NCBI GenBank assembly: GCA_030522415.1 | Contig: CM060118.1 | Location: 21,658,651 to 21,722,650 of the forward strand | Source of the DNA: Channallabes apus | Taxonomy: Eukaryota; Chordata; Actinopteri; Siluriformes; Clariidae | Direction of reading: 5' to 3' | DNA: 64,000 nt | Part shown: piece after piece, positions 11,001-22,624 of the stretch | Layout of the letters: every line of letters starts with the position of its first letter | Numbering within the stretch: position 1 is the stretch's first letter | Program-made: the position numbers and the translations under genes | Notes under the pieces: generated by a model | Seen by the model: only the letters and a program-made list of their open reading frames with translations | Database searches by the model: none | Told to the model about the DNA's origin: nothing

Positions 11001-11489
11001 CACCTGCACACAGAGTCCAAGAAATTATCACCAAGGTTCATAGGGCCATACCGCATCACCCTCAGGATCAACCCTGTCACCTACCGGCTCTAGCTGCCTG
11101 CGGCGCTCCGGATCCACCCCGTCTTCCACACCTCACAGCTGAAACCATTCACCACCTCACCCATGGTTCCACCCACCCCCCCTGCTCCTCCTCCCCGAAT
11201 CATTGACGGCGGTCCCGCCTACACCGTGCGACGGATCCTCGACTCGCGCCCTCGGGGCAGGGGCACCCAGTATCTGGTCGACTGGGAGGGCTACGGCCCC
11301 GAGGAGCGGTCCTGGGTTCCAGCTCGCTTCATCCTCGACTCCGGGCTCATTAGGGACTACCGTCACCAGGTATCCTCCACCCCTGGACCGTCCGGAGTCG
11401 GTCCTGGACAGGGGGGTACTGTCATGCGCACTCAGCCGCGGCCGGCAGTAGGACCCGGATGCAAGACGGCCGCGAACCTGAAAGCATAA
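7982..11489 (+). pseudogene. pol: pol: protease, RT, RNase H, integrase, chromodomain
   Basis: Domains in order: aspartic protease with DSG at 8183-8191; reverse transcriptase with KLDLRSAYN near 8938 and the YLDD catalytic motif at 9130-9141; RNase H ([15 protein letters not shown]); integrase with an HHCC zinc site (CPVC near 10252), catalytic Asp at 10350 and 10530 and Glu at 10638; and a chromodomain at about 11218-11370 (YLVDWEGYG). Lesions: a 10-C run at 8671-8680 coincides with a frame change; TGA at 9115-9117; a 17-bp tandem duplication (9207-9223/9224-9240) shifts frame; TGA at 10497-10499; TAG at 11091-11093. The frame runs through the polypurine tract and ends inside the 3' LTR. 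The chromodomain of such elements binds histone marks and guides integration. Confidence 0.93.
11408..11419 (+). promoter_or_regulatory. Polypurine tract for plus-strand priming
   Basis: ACAGGGGGGTAC lies directly against the 3' LTR start, the standard position of the plus-strand primer in LTR retrotransposons. Confidence 0.8.
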
Positions 11490-11789
11490 AAGGATACAAG
11501 ATGGTGCCGCACATCGCTCTGTCATTGAGTTATGCCCAGGCCTTTTCGGAATCGTTCCTGTCTATGTGAGTACTCACTTTCTTGGCTATACTTTCAGACT
11601 GAGTGTGTGTTTATAGGACTAGGGTTAGATTGTGTCTTTCCTCTGCTCATTTACCGTGAGAATCCTTATAGCAAATCGCGTGATTATCCTGCCCGCTCGT
11701 GTTCATCCGCGTTTGGGTTTACCATTCACGCTACAGGGCTAACTGCTAAAGCTACCGTCTTTCTGGTCATCCCGGTTTTGTTCCTGACA
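11420..11789 (+). repeat. 3' LTR
   Basis: Same 370-bp length as the 5' LTR. Differences that I see by aligning the two: ggcTggc/ggcCggc, atggCgcc/atggTgcc, gagaGtcc/gagaAtcc and ctgCtca/ctgGtca. Followed by GTAAT, which matches the 5' flank ATAAT at four of five bases. Confidence 0.95.
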
Positions 11790-13204
11790 GTAATAAAGTG
11801 CGACCATAGTGCAGCAGTGCAGTAACCCTAAAGGGAAGAGAGGGTGGTGGGTCTATTGTGTGTGCTGTAGCAATGCAAAGTCCAGTTCACAGTTACTGTA
11901 ATAGTGATGTACGATATGTACTGTACGAGTAGGTGAGGGAGGTAACTGCTCATTGGCTTTAATACCCAAAATCTTAACAAATTGCTTGACTAATTGAAAG
12001 CACCTTTACCAGCCAATTACTGTAATAATGCTTTATGCAACAATACACTTTTCATATAAAATACATCCTGCATGAAAATATAAATCTATATAAATTCTAA
12101 ATATAAATTCTATAAAAAAAATATAAATTCTACTTATGTTTTTTATTTCAAGCTTTGTGAGCACTTCTAATCTTAACTAGATTTCCCATGAACTTTTCTA
12201 GCATAATAAATTTGCATATTTATCATAGTAATACACTGTTTTCTTGTCTCTATTCTTTTTCTACCTCACCATAATTATTTTTCCCTTTTTCAGGGTTGCC
12301 ACATCAGATCATTCGATCCGCAATTTATAGGCACAGGTAGCATTTAACTATATAATATATGTTTTGCCAATTAAGTATACTATTATACAGTAAGTACAAC
12401 ATAAAAACATAAATACAAATGACAATCACTCTCTTTTGAGTATAGTACACACATCATCTCTCCCAGTATTTGAAGTGTAAATGTTGCCTCATGCCTTATG
12501 ACTGTAATGTTATGTTATTACTAAAAATATATAAAATTCATTATTAATTATCATCAAGATTACTGCATTAGACAAGCCTTTGCACATAAATGAATAAATA
12601 CAAATAACGCCCAGACATTTCATCAATCAACATAATATGCAGTTTATAAACTCATAAGTCTTTGAGCGATTTATCTGATGTTCCATACTTAAAAATCTGT
12701 CAGCGTTTTGAGAGGGCCATTATGCGTGATGTGACGATGCATGTATTCCTGTTCAAGTTAATCTTAATCACATTTTCCTTCAGCAAAGCAATTCTGCCAA
12801 GCCCTTTGTGTCTCTTTACTTTTTTGAAAGGTCACACGGTACATACAATATTGATAAACAATCTTTGATTAGTGCTATCTGAAGTCTGTTACACCTTCAG
12901 ATCACTTTTACACCTACACGCTCTGCATGCAGACTCATATTTAATACATAACGGAAAAAAAGATATCTAATGAAATTACTAATATAACAAGGTTATACAT
13001 CACTCAAAATCACTGAGAACAAGTTCAACATACTTTCCAAGCAATATGTGACTTTAATGCACTTTATGAGCAGTTTGTAGCAGTTCACCATACAACATTT
13101 TTTTTCTTTCTTTCTTTGTCTCATCTGTTGTGATCTCTGTTCTGCTTTACATACAGTATGACAGCAGCATAAAACTATGGAAGTATCATATTAAGGAAAC
13201 AATG
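11790..13204. other. AT-rich stretch without recognised gene
   Basis: Contains short iterations of 'ataaattcta' near 12060-12130 and no convincing open frame. The 68-codon frame at 12662-12868 is hydrophobic, unmatched and probably spurious. Confidence 0.6.
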
Positions 13205-13430
13205 ACATCTTAGTGATTTTGACTATGCTACTGTATTACAGTATCTTTGGTGCCAGTTGGGCTTCAAGGAGGATTTTACAAACATTTGCAAACCTGGTTG
13301 GTGAGAGAGGTCAGAGACTGATTCAAACTTACAGAAAGTCTACAACAGCTCAAATAACCACATTTTACAAGCAGGGTGAGCAGAAAAGCATTTCAAAAGG
13401 CTTCAGGATTGACTCCACATCCACCACAAT
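13205..13430 (+). pseudogene. Tc1 transposase N-terminal fragment
   Basis: Translated in the 13213-13446 frame, blocks such as GERGQRL, RKSTTAQITTFY and GEQKSIS correspond to the DNA-binding half of a widespread fish Tc1 transposase in which HERGQR...RKATVTQITTLYN...GEQKSIS-like order occurs. No terminal repeat or catalytic domain is present. The same family recurs at 29711-30185. Confidence 0.7.
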
Positions 13431-15330
13431 CCTAAAGATACAGTAAAGATACAGGTCCTAAAGATGATTATTATAAATGATGTAAATTACCTTATATCCT
13501 CAAATGAATTATCATTGTTCATGAAAAGAAAATACAATATAAAGCATAATATATACATGTATGATATACAGTACATTGAAACCTGTCATTCACATCACCA
13601 TTTGAATCATCCAAACGCCATCTAAATACCCCAAGCCACAAGCTAAACTCAGTTGGCATACAAAGAAGAGAAACTACATTGGTGGAAAGATAAGGGGAGC
13701 GCACACACAATAATCTAGTTTTATAAAAGGCATTTTTAGTTTTATAAAAGGCATTTGATTAAGGCAACACTTTTTCAGAGAGAGAAAGGCTATGAGGTCA
13801 GGGGAGATGCATGATGTAAGGTAGTGCCCATATGTTTAAAGATAGAATATACCAGTGTGAGATACTGATTTCAGTCAGCTGCATATGAGATTAAATAAGT
13901 ATTGTGGCATCAGATTCAAGGTCCAATTTCATTCAAATGCTAACTGTGTTTTCCATCCTTATTTTATGGTCAGTAGATTTATATCTAAACCACATACACA
14001 TTCATCAAATTTACATTGAACAAAGATGTCTGGGAGCACTTTAGAAAAACTGAAATATCATGCAACACAATATTATGATGATTGGTCTGATTTCAGTTAA
14101 GTTATATTTAACTGAATATAAGTTCATTAAGAATACAGTATGAACAGCAAATATCCATAAAGACCTAATTAAAAAGAAAAAATAAACAGGAAACACTTAT
14201 TCCGCAAATATGTTAAAATGCCTGAGGCAAATACAAAGTTAAATTAATTAAAACAAACACAATCAACATACAATGAAACTAACAAACCAAAAAACTTATT
14301 AACAATTTAATTACACTCTTCTTTATCACCTTCCAGACAATAGAGGTGTCTCAGAGGTGAGACTTCGCTGTCAGTGCAGCAAAAATGTATTTCCAGACTA
14401 ATTCTCTCAGTAAACAAAATAATCAGTGTTCAGATCCAACACACTCATTTACAATTCACTCTGTCGCCGTCTCTCCCAGGAGACCCCACTTTGTAAACAG
14501 ACCTTCTATGAATTCTCACCAGTATGTTTGTCGTTTTGTGCTTTTTCAATACATTTTCAAAAACAAAAACCATAAGTTATTACAAAAAATCTAGGGAAAG
14601 CAATGACGCGCTTCAACATTCATTAGTCAGCATTCTTCTCCCTGCCATTTAATAGTCAAAAATCTACTGGAACTATTTGTCTGAAAGCCATATTTGTTTA
14701 TATCACACTGCATTCACAGAAAGCAGAGTTCTGCCATCATGTTGTATTTTAAGCTTGAGCTCTTGTGTATCAACATTCTTACTTCACTCTGAATAATTTG
14801 ATAGCTTGCATCTTTAGGATTTGAATGAATGTAGTTTTCACCAAAATAACAACACTTCAGTCTGTATAGATTTCCAACCCAAATGCTTGGTAGTCACGCA
14901 TCCCCCACTGTTCTTATTTTTAAGATTTTAATGACACGGTAATTTAAATATTTTACCTTCTGTGCTCTGTGTGTTTCCAGTGTCGACATGCTTAATGAAA
15001 CAATCTAATTTAGAGACATTGCTGCTTAGTGGTACAGTACTGTTTGGCCTAAGAGAGTGTTAGAAGTGTAGCCATTAAAAAAGTGTAACCTAGAGCCTTA
15101 CTGTATTTTATGTTCTTATACTGGGCGTCTAGAAGTATTGTTTATTTTGCTTTCCTAAAAAGCAAGCTAAAATAAAGAAAATATATAATAACATTTTCAA
15201 ATGTTTTGACACAATATGATGTGGCATGATGCAATGCAATATATTGAGATAAAATTCCCCCCTAAAAAAAAAAAGGTTAATTTGAGAAAAGCAACACCTC
15301 CTTCTCTGTGACTGACTGGGAGAGACATAT
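13431..15330. other. AT-rich stretch without recognised gene
   Basis: No repeat family or coding signal was recognised. A direct duplication of 'agttttataaaaggcattt' occurs at about 13717-13755. Confidence 0.55.
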
Positions 15331-16797
15331 GAATTCCACATGAAAGACCAATACAAAGTGGTGTACACTTGAGAAGTGGAATGAAAATCATACATGATTC
15401 CAAACATTTTTTTTACAAATAAATAACTGCAAAGTGGGGTGTGCGTAATTATTCAGCCCCCTTTGGTCTGAGTGCAGTCAGTTGCCCATAGACATTGCCT
15501 GATGAGTGCTAATGAGTGCACCTGTGTCAGTACAAATACAGCTGCTCTGTGATGGCCTCAGAGGTTGTCTAAGAGAATATTGGGATCAACAACACCATGA
15601 AGTCCAAAGAACACACCAGACAGGTCAGGGATAAAGTTATTGAGAAATTTAAAGCAGGCTTAGGCTACAAAAAGATTTCCAAAGCCTTGAACATCCCACA
15701 GAGCACTGTTCAAGCGATCATTCAGAAATGAAGGAGTATGGCACAACTGTTAACCTACCAAGACAAGGCCGTCCACCTAAACTCACAGGCCGAACAAGGA
15801 GAGCGCTGATCAGAAATGCAGCCAAGAGGCCCATGGTGACTCTGGACGAGCTGCAGAGATCTACAGCTCAGGTGGGGGAATCTGTCCATAGGACAACTAT
15901 TAGTCGTGCACTGCACAAAGTTGGCCTATATGGAAGAGTGGCAAGAAGAAAGACATTGTTAACAGAAAACCATAAGAAGTCCCGTTTGCACAGCAAACAT
16001 GTGGAAGAAGGTGCTCTGGTCAGATGAGACCAAAATGGAACTTTTTGGCCAAAATGCAAAACGCTATGTGTGGTGGATAACTAACACTGCACATCACTCT
16101 GAACACACCATCCCCACTGTCAAATATGGTGGTGGCAGCATCATGCTCTGGGGGTGCTTCTCTTCAGCAGGGACAGGGAAGCTGGTCAGAGTTGATGAGA
16201 AGATGGATGGAGCCAAATACAGGGCAATCTTGGAAGAAAACCTCATGGAGTCTGCAAAAGACTTGAGAATGGGGCGGAGGTTCACCTTCCAGCAGGACAA
16301 CGACCCTAAACATAAAGCCACGGCAACAATGGAATAGTTTAAACAAAACATATCCATGTGTTAGAATGACCCAGTCAAAGTCCAGATCTAAATCCAATCG
16401 AGAATCTGTGGCAAGATCTGAAAACTGCTGTTCACAAATGCTGTCCATCTAATCTGACTGAGCTGGAGCTGTTTTGCAAAGAAGAATGGGCAAGGATTTC
16501 AGTCTCTAGATGTGCAAAGCAGGAAGAGACATACCCTAACAGCTGTAACTGCAGCAAAAGGTGGTTCTACAAAGTATTGACTCAGGGGGCTGAATAATTA
16601 CGCACACCCCACTTTTCAGTTATTTATTTGTAAAAAATGTTTGGAATCATGTATGATTTTCGTTCCACTTCTCACGTGTACACCACTTTGTATTGGTCTT
16701 TCACCTGGAATTCCAATAAAATTGATTCATGTTTGTGGCTGTAATGTGACAAAATGTGGAAAAGTTCAAGGGGGCCGAATACTTTTGCAAGCCACTG
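15331..16797 (+). mobile_element. Tc1/mariner element with long inverted repeats, 5' end missing
   Basis: Inner inverted-repeat arms 15331-15463 and 16583-16714 match closely in inverse orientation (both contain the block GGGGTGTGCGTAATTATTCAG or its inverse). The right arm continues to 16797, ending GCCACTG followed by TATA, but the corresponding outermost 83 bp or so are absent on the left, where unrelated sequence begins at 15330. The arms are over 130 bp, so this belongs to the long-IR group of fish Tc1 elements. Confidence 0.88.
15597..16580 (+). pseudogene. Tc1 transposase (DD34E) pseudogene
   Basis: Starts MKSKEHTRQVRDKVIEKF with an N-terminal helix-turn-helix (IPQSTVQAII). A one-base deletion near 15729 forces a frame change to 15728-16027 (LPRQGRPPKL is the GRPR-like hook; HKKSRLHSK). 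A deletion near 15990 causes a second frame change to 15999-16337, which holds WSDETK (first catalytic Asp, near 16023), GGGSIMLWGCFSSAG and QQDNDPKH (second Asp). The frame then stops at a TAG in place of a Trp codon at 16335-16337. The third catalytic residue is recognisable as the Glu in NPIENLW-type context near 16396 in a further broken frame. At least three lesions make it non-functional. Confidence 0.88.
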
Positions 16798-18166
16798 TAT
16801 ATATAATACATATATAAAATATATACATATAGTGCAAACATTGAAAGAATTACAAAAACATTTAATATTTTCAAACATAACTTTAAAAATAATAAATAAA
16901 TAACATTAATGGAGAATATTTGCATACCTGCAAAGAAAGCAACATATTACATACCAACACAAGTTTTCAAATGAAAAGGAATAACCTAAATAATGCTCCA
17001 GGGTTTTGCATGAAAATAGAAAGGAGAAAGTGTGACAAAGTTACACGAAGAATTCTGGCATCTCCAGCACACTCAGTAAAACATCTTAACAAATCTGTAC
17101 CTAAAACTACTGATTATTTTTAAGCATTTACACACAAATATTGGCTGTGTTTATTTTATTTCTCTTTAGTGCTCTTTATAGAAATTTATTTTATGTATTT
17201 TACTTAGATCTTTTTTTATGTGCCCAAAACACTTGCAAAGTACTGTAAATAAAAAAGCTGTTAAATTTTATTGAGCATGTGGGAGGATTTGTGTTTTTCT
17301 GGTAACTTTGTCCTACTTGCTCTTTTTTTATTTTTATGCAAAACCCAGGCGCCCACATTAGACCTTTTTTTCCATCTGAAAACTAATCAGTCTGTCATGT
17401 AATATGTTGCTTTCTATTTACCCCCATTCCACTGAGCCGAATTTGCAACCAAATCTACACCAATGCAAATTTGTTATAACCTCTGGAGAGCTTGGTAGAG
17501 GTCAGTAATAGCTCCGTACAGCCTCTTGTGGTCTCGGTGTGAATTCTGTCGTGATTGTTAATGTCAATAGTGTCAAGAGGAAAAGTGGAGCATGTTCTCG
17601 AAAGATATTTTACATGTTAAAATAGAATTTTGTTTATTCTAAAATGTCTGTGATTCGATAATTTCTGTTAATTTCATTAAAAAAAAGTCTGATGACAAAT
17701 TTACCATATATTGTTTATTCCTAAAATACAGTATATGTGGCATAGCTGCCAACTTTTCAGAAAAGTTTGGAGTGAGATCTAGAAAATAAGGGCATAGTTT
17801 TGCATGTACATGCACACGACGCCCCCACTGCACAAGCCTAGGCATTTTGTCTAACATTTACCATACACCTTACATAACCTTACACCTTAGGTTCTGTATA
17901 TTCTAGGAGGATAAAACAATATTTGCATTGAGTTTAATACACAGTACACTTCATTACTCTTTATATTCAATAGAACATTAAGGGGATACCAAACTTAATT
18001 AAGAGAGAACGTAATATTATGTGCAATGTACTTTATGAGGGCTCCTCCATACACTCGTATTGCCAAAGCTCAGAATCAAATCACAAAATAACAACAGGGA
18101 TAAACTGATTAAAAATATGTACATGCACTTAAGGATGCAAACTACTGAAGATGTAAAGCAAAGGTT

Positions 18167-18167
<1 letters not shown>
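16798..18167. other. AT-rich stretch without recognised gene
   Basis: Contains TA-rich simple sequence just after the Tc1 end. A slightly more complex block at 17735-17850 ('gtggcatagctgccaact') may be a diverged interspersed repeat but was not identified. Confidence 0.5.

Positions 18168-18200
<33 letters not shown>
18168..18200. repeat. (AAT)n microsatellite
   Basis: About 11 perfect TAA units followed by degenerate ACT/AAT trinucleotides to about 18250. Confidence 0.95.
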
Positions 18201-18201
<1 letters not shown>

Positions 18202-18250
18202 CACCACAGCATTACTACTACTAACACTACTACTATTAATAATAACAATA

Positions 18251-19089
18251 ATTAATTAAGTACATTCAAAGAAGAATCGTTATTGATACAAAACTAGGTG
18301 AGAGGAACAGAAAAGGAAAAATAAAAATCTTTAATATAAACTTGTGCTGCATATCTGATTGTGATTCTCTCCCTTTTGTCTCTCTCTGTTTCTCTCTCTC
18401 TCACATGTGCAATTCTCTCTTAATCATGTTTGTTAGCCTTTAAGTGTGTTATGAATATTAAAAGTGCTACATGATTAAACTCAATTCAAATATTTTAAGA
18501 TGACTGTAAATATCGACATGTATTTCCCGCTTTGGATAATACTGTCACTGCCCTCACTCTTTAATGCTGCAGCTGGTGCATTTGCATGCAGCTTTTGTGT
18601 GTGACTGATGTCTTTGCACATCTGTAAATGTGTGTTAATTACAACCTAATTAGACAAATATTATTCCTTAGAGAGAAGTCTCCCTAGCAGAGTCTCATAG
18701 TGGGGTGCTCCGGTCGCAGTACAGTATATACTGTAAGTGTACAGTATGTGAGAGAGTGCAGACGGGACATAGTACAGTATGTCCCATTCCTCCAATGTCT
18801 ACAGGTCAGTGTCTATCCATTAATGGGACCATATGAGGTTGTTATCAAATCGTTAACACCTCTGTAATAGTTCGTAATAGTCAGTAGTGTCATTTTAATT
18901 TCGCTTCATGCCTGTAATGTTATTTATTTATCATAATTTTACTATATAATAATGCAGACATGATAAATATATACAATAACATTTGTACTAAAAATAATAT
19001 GGTGCCCAAGCCTTCAATAATGATGGTTTGTTTAAAGTTTACCTGAAAAACACCTACAGTATGCTAGACAACTGAAGACATGGGACAGC
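18251..19089. other. Non-coding stretch, TACAGTA-rich
   Basis: No gene recognised. Positions 18715-18782 hold four copies of TACAGTA/TACTGTA and an imperfect palindrome GGGACATAGTACAGTATGTCCC. The block 18540-18670 has higher sequence complexity and could be conserved non-coding DNA. Confidence 0.5.
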
Positions 19090-19310
19090 TGAGCTCAAAC
19101 ACACATGATCTCATGCACTCAGTCACATGCTACAGGCAATTCAAAAACGCCAATCAGCCAACAAAACATGTCTCGTACTGTGAGAGGAAACTGGAGTTCC
19201 AGAAGAAAACCCACCAACTATGGAGAGAACACGCAAACAGACTGGAGAACAAATTCCTCCAACTCTAGAAATGTGAGGTGATAATGCTAGCCACTACACC
19301 ACTGTACCAA
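19090..19310 (-). repeat. Decayed DANA/Mermaid-type SINE
   Basis: Minus-strand copy retaining 'gctacaggcaatt', 'aacgccaatcagcc', 'gaggaaactggagt', 'aaacccaccaa' and 'gctagccactacaccac', in the same order as the intact copy at 43517-43886. Strongly diverged; tail and target duplication not found. Confidence 0.75.
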
Positions 19311-20655
19311 TTACCTGAACAACATAAACTAAAATAACTTTTTTCCTGACCACTCAACCCTTGCGTTCTGTGTGGGGGCGTGAGCTTACACCATTTATGT
19401 AAGGAAATAAGTTGAATAATGTTCTTAAATAATAGTGCACCAGTGAATAGATACTGTATACGTGGTATAATACATATGTTAGAATTTAGTCACTATTTCC
19501 TTCCAGTTTTTGTTGTCGTGTGGGCGACTGTAATGTAGGTACTGAGATCAATACACCGATTTAAATTGGTGACTCTTTAAACCCCTAATTTTTTAGTGGC
19601 CTGCACTCATTTTCTCTTCTCCAACTTCATGTAGAAAGAAATGCCCTCAACACCCACACCTACATGCTTTCCTGCTTTCCTGATGGAGGGCTTGTTTCTG
19701 AACGTCACTGTCTGTGTCAGCACTGACTCTTAAGTGCTTCTAACAGGCTATTAGTGGCACTAAAGCATTTTAGCGCAGCCATTGAAAGACACTAAAAACA
19801 CAGAAATGTGGTATTAACTATTGCAGCAATGACCACCAAATCCTGCATGAGATGCGGGTGCATTTCAACTGTGTACTTGTGTGCTAATGTGTCATATGGG
19901 CTGAATGAGAAAGAGTAGGAGTCAGAGACAGGTTATAAAGTATGTGCCAGAAGACTGTTACATATTAACCAGTGTTTGAGAAATGGCAAGGCAGACAGGA
20001 TATGGGTTTGAAAAAAAAAAGACCATGTTAAAGACCATTTCTGCCTTTGTGTTCTTCAGATAAACGGATAAGAGGATAGGGGAAGGAAACAGATGTGACC
20101 CTATCTGTGGATACAGAGAGAAATGTACAGAAAAGACAGAAGGAGGAAGAAAGAGTATTAGCGAGCACTACAGTAGGTGCCGGAAGAGTAAAGCAGAGAA
20201 ATGGAGAGAGGAGCGGTGAAAGCGAAAGGCCTTTCTGACCTTCGCCTGAGGTGGACATGGTCTGCTGTTCTTGTCTGAATGTCCCTGCTTCCATTTTAGA
20301 CTCCAGAGATGTGCTGAGGTCCCACTTCTGCCATCGAACACTCAACTGCCTCCAGCCATAGCTGACTTTACATGCACCTGCCCGTGATAGAGAACAAAGC
20401 ACTAAGGATGTGGAGAAAAAAGAGATTCCCCCCTCCTTTTTTGTGATACACTTCCAAAGAGCAGGTAGGCCAGGCTCGACCGAGTTAACAGCTGCTGGGT
20501 AATGCATTTAGAAAGTCATTTGTTAAATTCTAATTGATGGCTCCACTTGCACCTCCACTCATCCTGGTCAGGCAGAGTGGAGCTGAACCGCAGCAGATGC
20601 TGGCAGTCCTATGCGTGGCAACGCTGCAGGCAAGGTGTTCTAGTAGCACAGAACA
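19311..20655. other. Non-coding stretch with G+C-richer block
   Basis: From about 20040 to 20650 base composition rises and low-complexity sequence disappears. A 159-codon minus-strand frame (20028-20507) is open here, but its Ser/Leu-rich product shows no domain, no splice context and no start-site support, so conserved non-coding DNA is at least as likely. 19311-20040 shows nothing specific. Confidence 0.4.
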
Positions 20656-20656
20656 T

Positions 20657-20714
<58 letters not shown>

Positions 20715-20715
20715 T

Positions 20716-20751
<36 letters not shown>
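20656..20751. repeat. (AC)n microsatellite, interrupted
   Basis: Two long AC runs separated by 'atactgtac'. It creates the His/Thr-repeat open frames on this stretch, which are not genes. Confidence 0.97.
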
Positions 20752-20752
<1 letters not shown>

Positions 20753-21313
20753 AAGAAGGTGGATTTTTTTCAACAGTAAACAATACTTCTAATATTTAAA
20801 GACGGACTTACGTGTAGCAATGTTTCTCAAAACACTTCATTTACAGTATTTTCTTTGCTCAACACATTCTGTCGGCTGTCAATAAAATATCTTCCTGTCA
20901 ATAATACTTTAAACTCTGAGGTTCTCCAGGGTCTGTAAACAGAAATTAACCATCAACATCCAACCAATGAAAACTAGATGGAGTGTGTACCTAACTTTCA
21001 GCCAGGCTGTTTATCTAATCAGTAAGTTCTTTTATATGCTGTGGCATCCAGGGGGCTCAAGTGAAGGAAAATGCTTCAAATGCAACCAGTCCTAACTCTA
21101 CACTGTCAAACTTTTCATATGTATTATTTTTTGACTCAGTTGTCAAAAGCTTGCCATTTTGAAACCTTTTTTTTTTCATTTTGACCCCTGTTTTTATATT
21201 GAATGTAGAAATGTGTCTATATTATTTATCACCTTCTTTATTTTATGAATCAAAATATCACTGCAATATTGTGTTGTTTGTTTATAACAAGCAACCTGTT
21301 TCCTGTGTGCAGG
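20752..21313. other. Spacer without recognised feature
   Basis: AT-rich, with a T-run at about 21170. No repeat family or reading frame recognised. Confidence 0.55.
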
Positions 21314-21405
21314 GCATTGTGGCTCAGTGCTTAGCACTGTCACCTCCTACCTCCAGGGTTGAGAGGTCTGGACTGTGTGTGTGTGTAGTTTGCATGTTCC
21401 TTGAA
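21314..21405 (+). repeat. SINE head fragment
   Basis: Retains the tRNA-derived A-box region ('tgtggctcagtgcttagcactgtca'-like, seen 21317-21342), the 'ctccagggttga' block and 'gtttgcatgttc', i.e. the 5' half of the DANA/Mermaid-type SINE on the plus strand. Confidence 0.65.
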
Positions 21406-21565
21406 TAGATTAATATTTTTCAGTGTATAGTGCAACAAGTGTGAAAACTGCATTTAGACCCCTTGGCACTTCACTGGAGCTCTGACACCAACTACTATAA
21501 GTTTCTATTGCAGATTCGAGTACATTGTGATTTTATCCTCCCGAGAATAAATAAAGCGTTTTTAA

Positions 21566-21602
21566 ATTGAATTGAATTGAATTGAATTGAATTGAATTGA
21601 AT
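21566..21602. repeat. (ATTGA)n pentanucleotide array
   Basis: Seven ATTGA units following 'aataaataaagcg'. This arrangement is typical of a retroposon tail, so the preceding 21425-21565 could be the body of an unidentified retroposon. Confidence 0.9.
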
Positions 21603-21920
21603 GGGAGTGTAGTTGATTGGTTATAGAATGGCAGGCTCTTAATATGTCATTTCAAAGTTGTCCCAAAGCTAATTTTAGAAAAGACATTTGATTCTCTTAC
21701 TTTTGAAGAGAGGTTGAGAATCAATTTTAATATTGTAGTTTATGTGTTGTAATTGTGAATAATTCTATCTTTTAGTTTTTAAACTGCGAAAGCAATGGAA
21801 ATAAGGAGAGTTGCTGCATTACAGTTGAGATAATCATAATTTACACCCACTAGTTTAAAAGTACCATAACACATACTAATTTAACAGGTTGCTAAAGTGT
21901 AGCTCCTTACCTAAAAATAA

Positions 21921-22281
21921 TTCATTCATTCATTTTCTATACCGCTTAATCCTGTGTTCAGGGTCGCGGGGGACCTGGAGCCTATCCCAGGAGACTTCGG
22001 GCACTAGGCGGGGTACACCCTGGACAGGGTGCGAATCCATCGCAGGGCACACACACATACACACACTCACACACCCAATCACACACTACGGGCAATTTAG
22101 GAACGCCAATTAGCCTAACCTGCATATCTTTGGACTGTGGGAGGAAACCGGAGTACCCGGAGGAAACCCACCAAGCACGGGGAGAACATGCAAACTCCAT
22201 GCACACAGAGACGGGAATCGAGCCTGGCCGGGGAATCGAACCCAGACCCTGGAGGTGCAAGGCGACAGTGCTAACCACTAC
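21921..22281 (-). repeat. DANA/Mermaid-type tRNA SINE, near full length
   Basis: On the minus strand: tRNA-derived head with a perfect B box (GGTTCGATTCC, complement at about 22235-22245), central block, and ATTCATTC tail. Twelve-base direct repeats ACCTAAAAATAA flank it at 21909-21920 and 22282-22293, a target-site duplication from LINE-type integration. The head stops a few bases short of the version at 43886. Confidence 0.92.
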
Positions 22282-22293
22282 ACCTAAAAATAA

Positions 22294-22624
22294 ACAAATT
22301 TTTTTGTTTTTGATAACATTTGATGATGTGAAGAAAAATTAATCTAATCTTGCTGCTATTCATTGATAAATATCACAACCATAAAGGGTTAATAAGCCAA
22401 TGACATTTAAATAATTTTATTTTATCTACCACTGGCAAACACAGTTAAGTGGCGGATTTTAAATATCATAAAACGTCGCCATGGTCTTTGAATAAAAGCA
22501 CAACAATACACATGCTCTTGAACACAAACCATTCTTCATTTGACACTTGACTTGAGGTATGTGTTCTAGTGAGTAATTTTTCATGCCATCATGTAGAGGT
22601 TTCTGTGGATATATTTCAGAGTGA
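22294..22624. other. Spacer without recognised feature
   Basis: AT-rich sequence with no reading frame or repeat that I recognise. Confidence 0.55.

Larger units (their letters stand above)
6729..11789 (+). mobile_element. Ty3/gypsy chromovirus (Tf1/sushi-type) LTR retrotransposon, 5061 bp
   Basis: Two direct 370-bp LTRs (6729-7098 and 11420-11789), each TG...CA, flank gag-pol on the plus strand. Domain order is gag with CCHC knuckle, protease, reverse transcriptase, RNase H, integrase, chromodomain, which is the Ty3/gypsy order with the chromovirus C-terminus. The host sequence is duplicated as TAAT on both sides (a fifth base differs, A versus G). The LTRs differ at 4 of 370 positions by my alignment, about 1.1 percent, implying a fairly recent insertion. 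The coding part nevertheless contains several frameshifts and three in-frame stops, so this copy is not autonomous. An 11-nt match supports self-primed reverse transcription. Confidence 0.95.

Noticed and set aside
6841..11825. 87- and 97-codon frames starting MPRPFRNRSC in both LTRs
   Set aside because: They are identical because the LTRs are repeats; no known LTR protein and no domain.
20028..20507. 159-codon minus-strand gene
   Set aside because: Length could arise by chance in a G+C-richer block; Ser/Leu-rich product with no domain.
20530..20792. His-Thr and Cys-Val repeat frames
   Set aside because: Artefacts of the (AC)n microsatellite, open on both strands.
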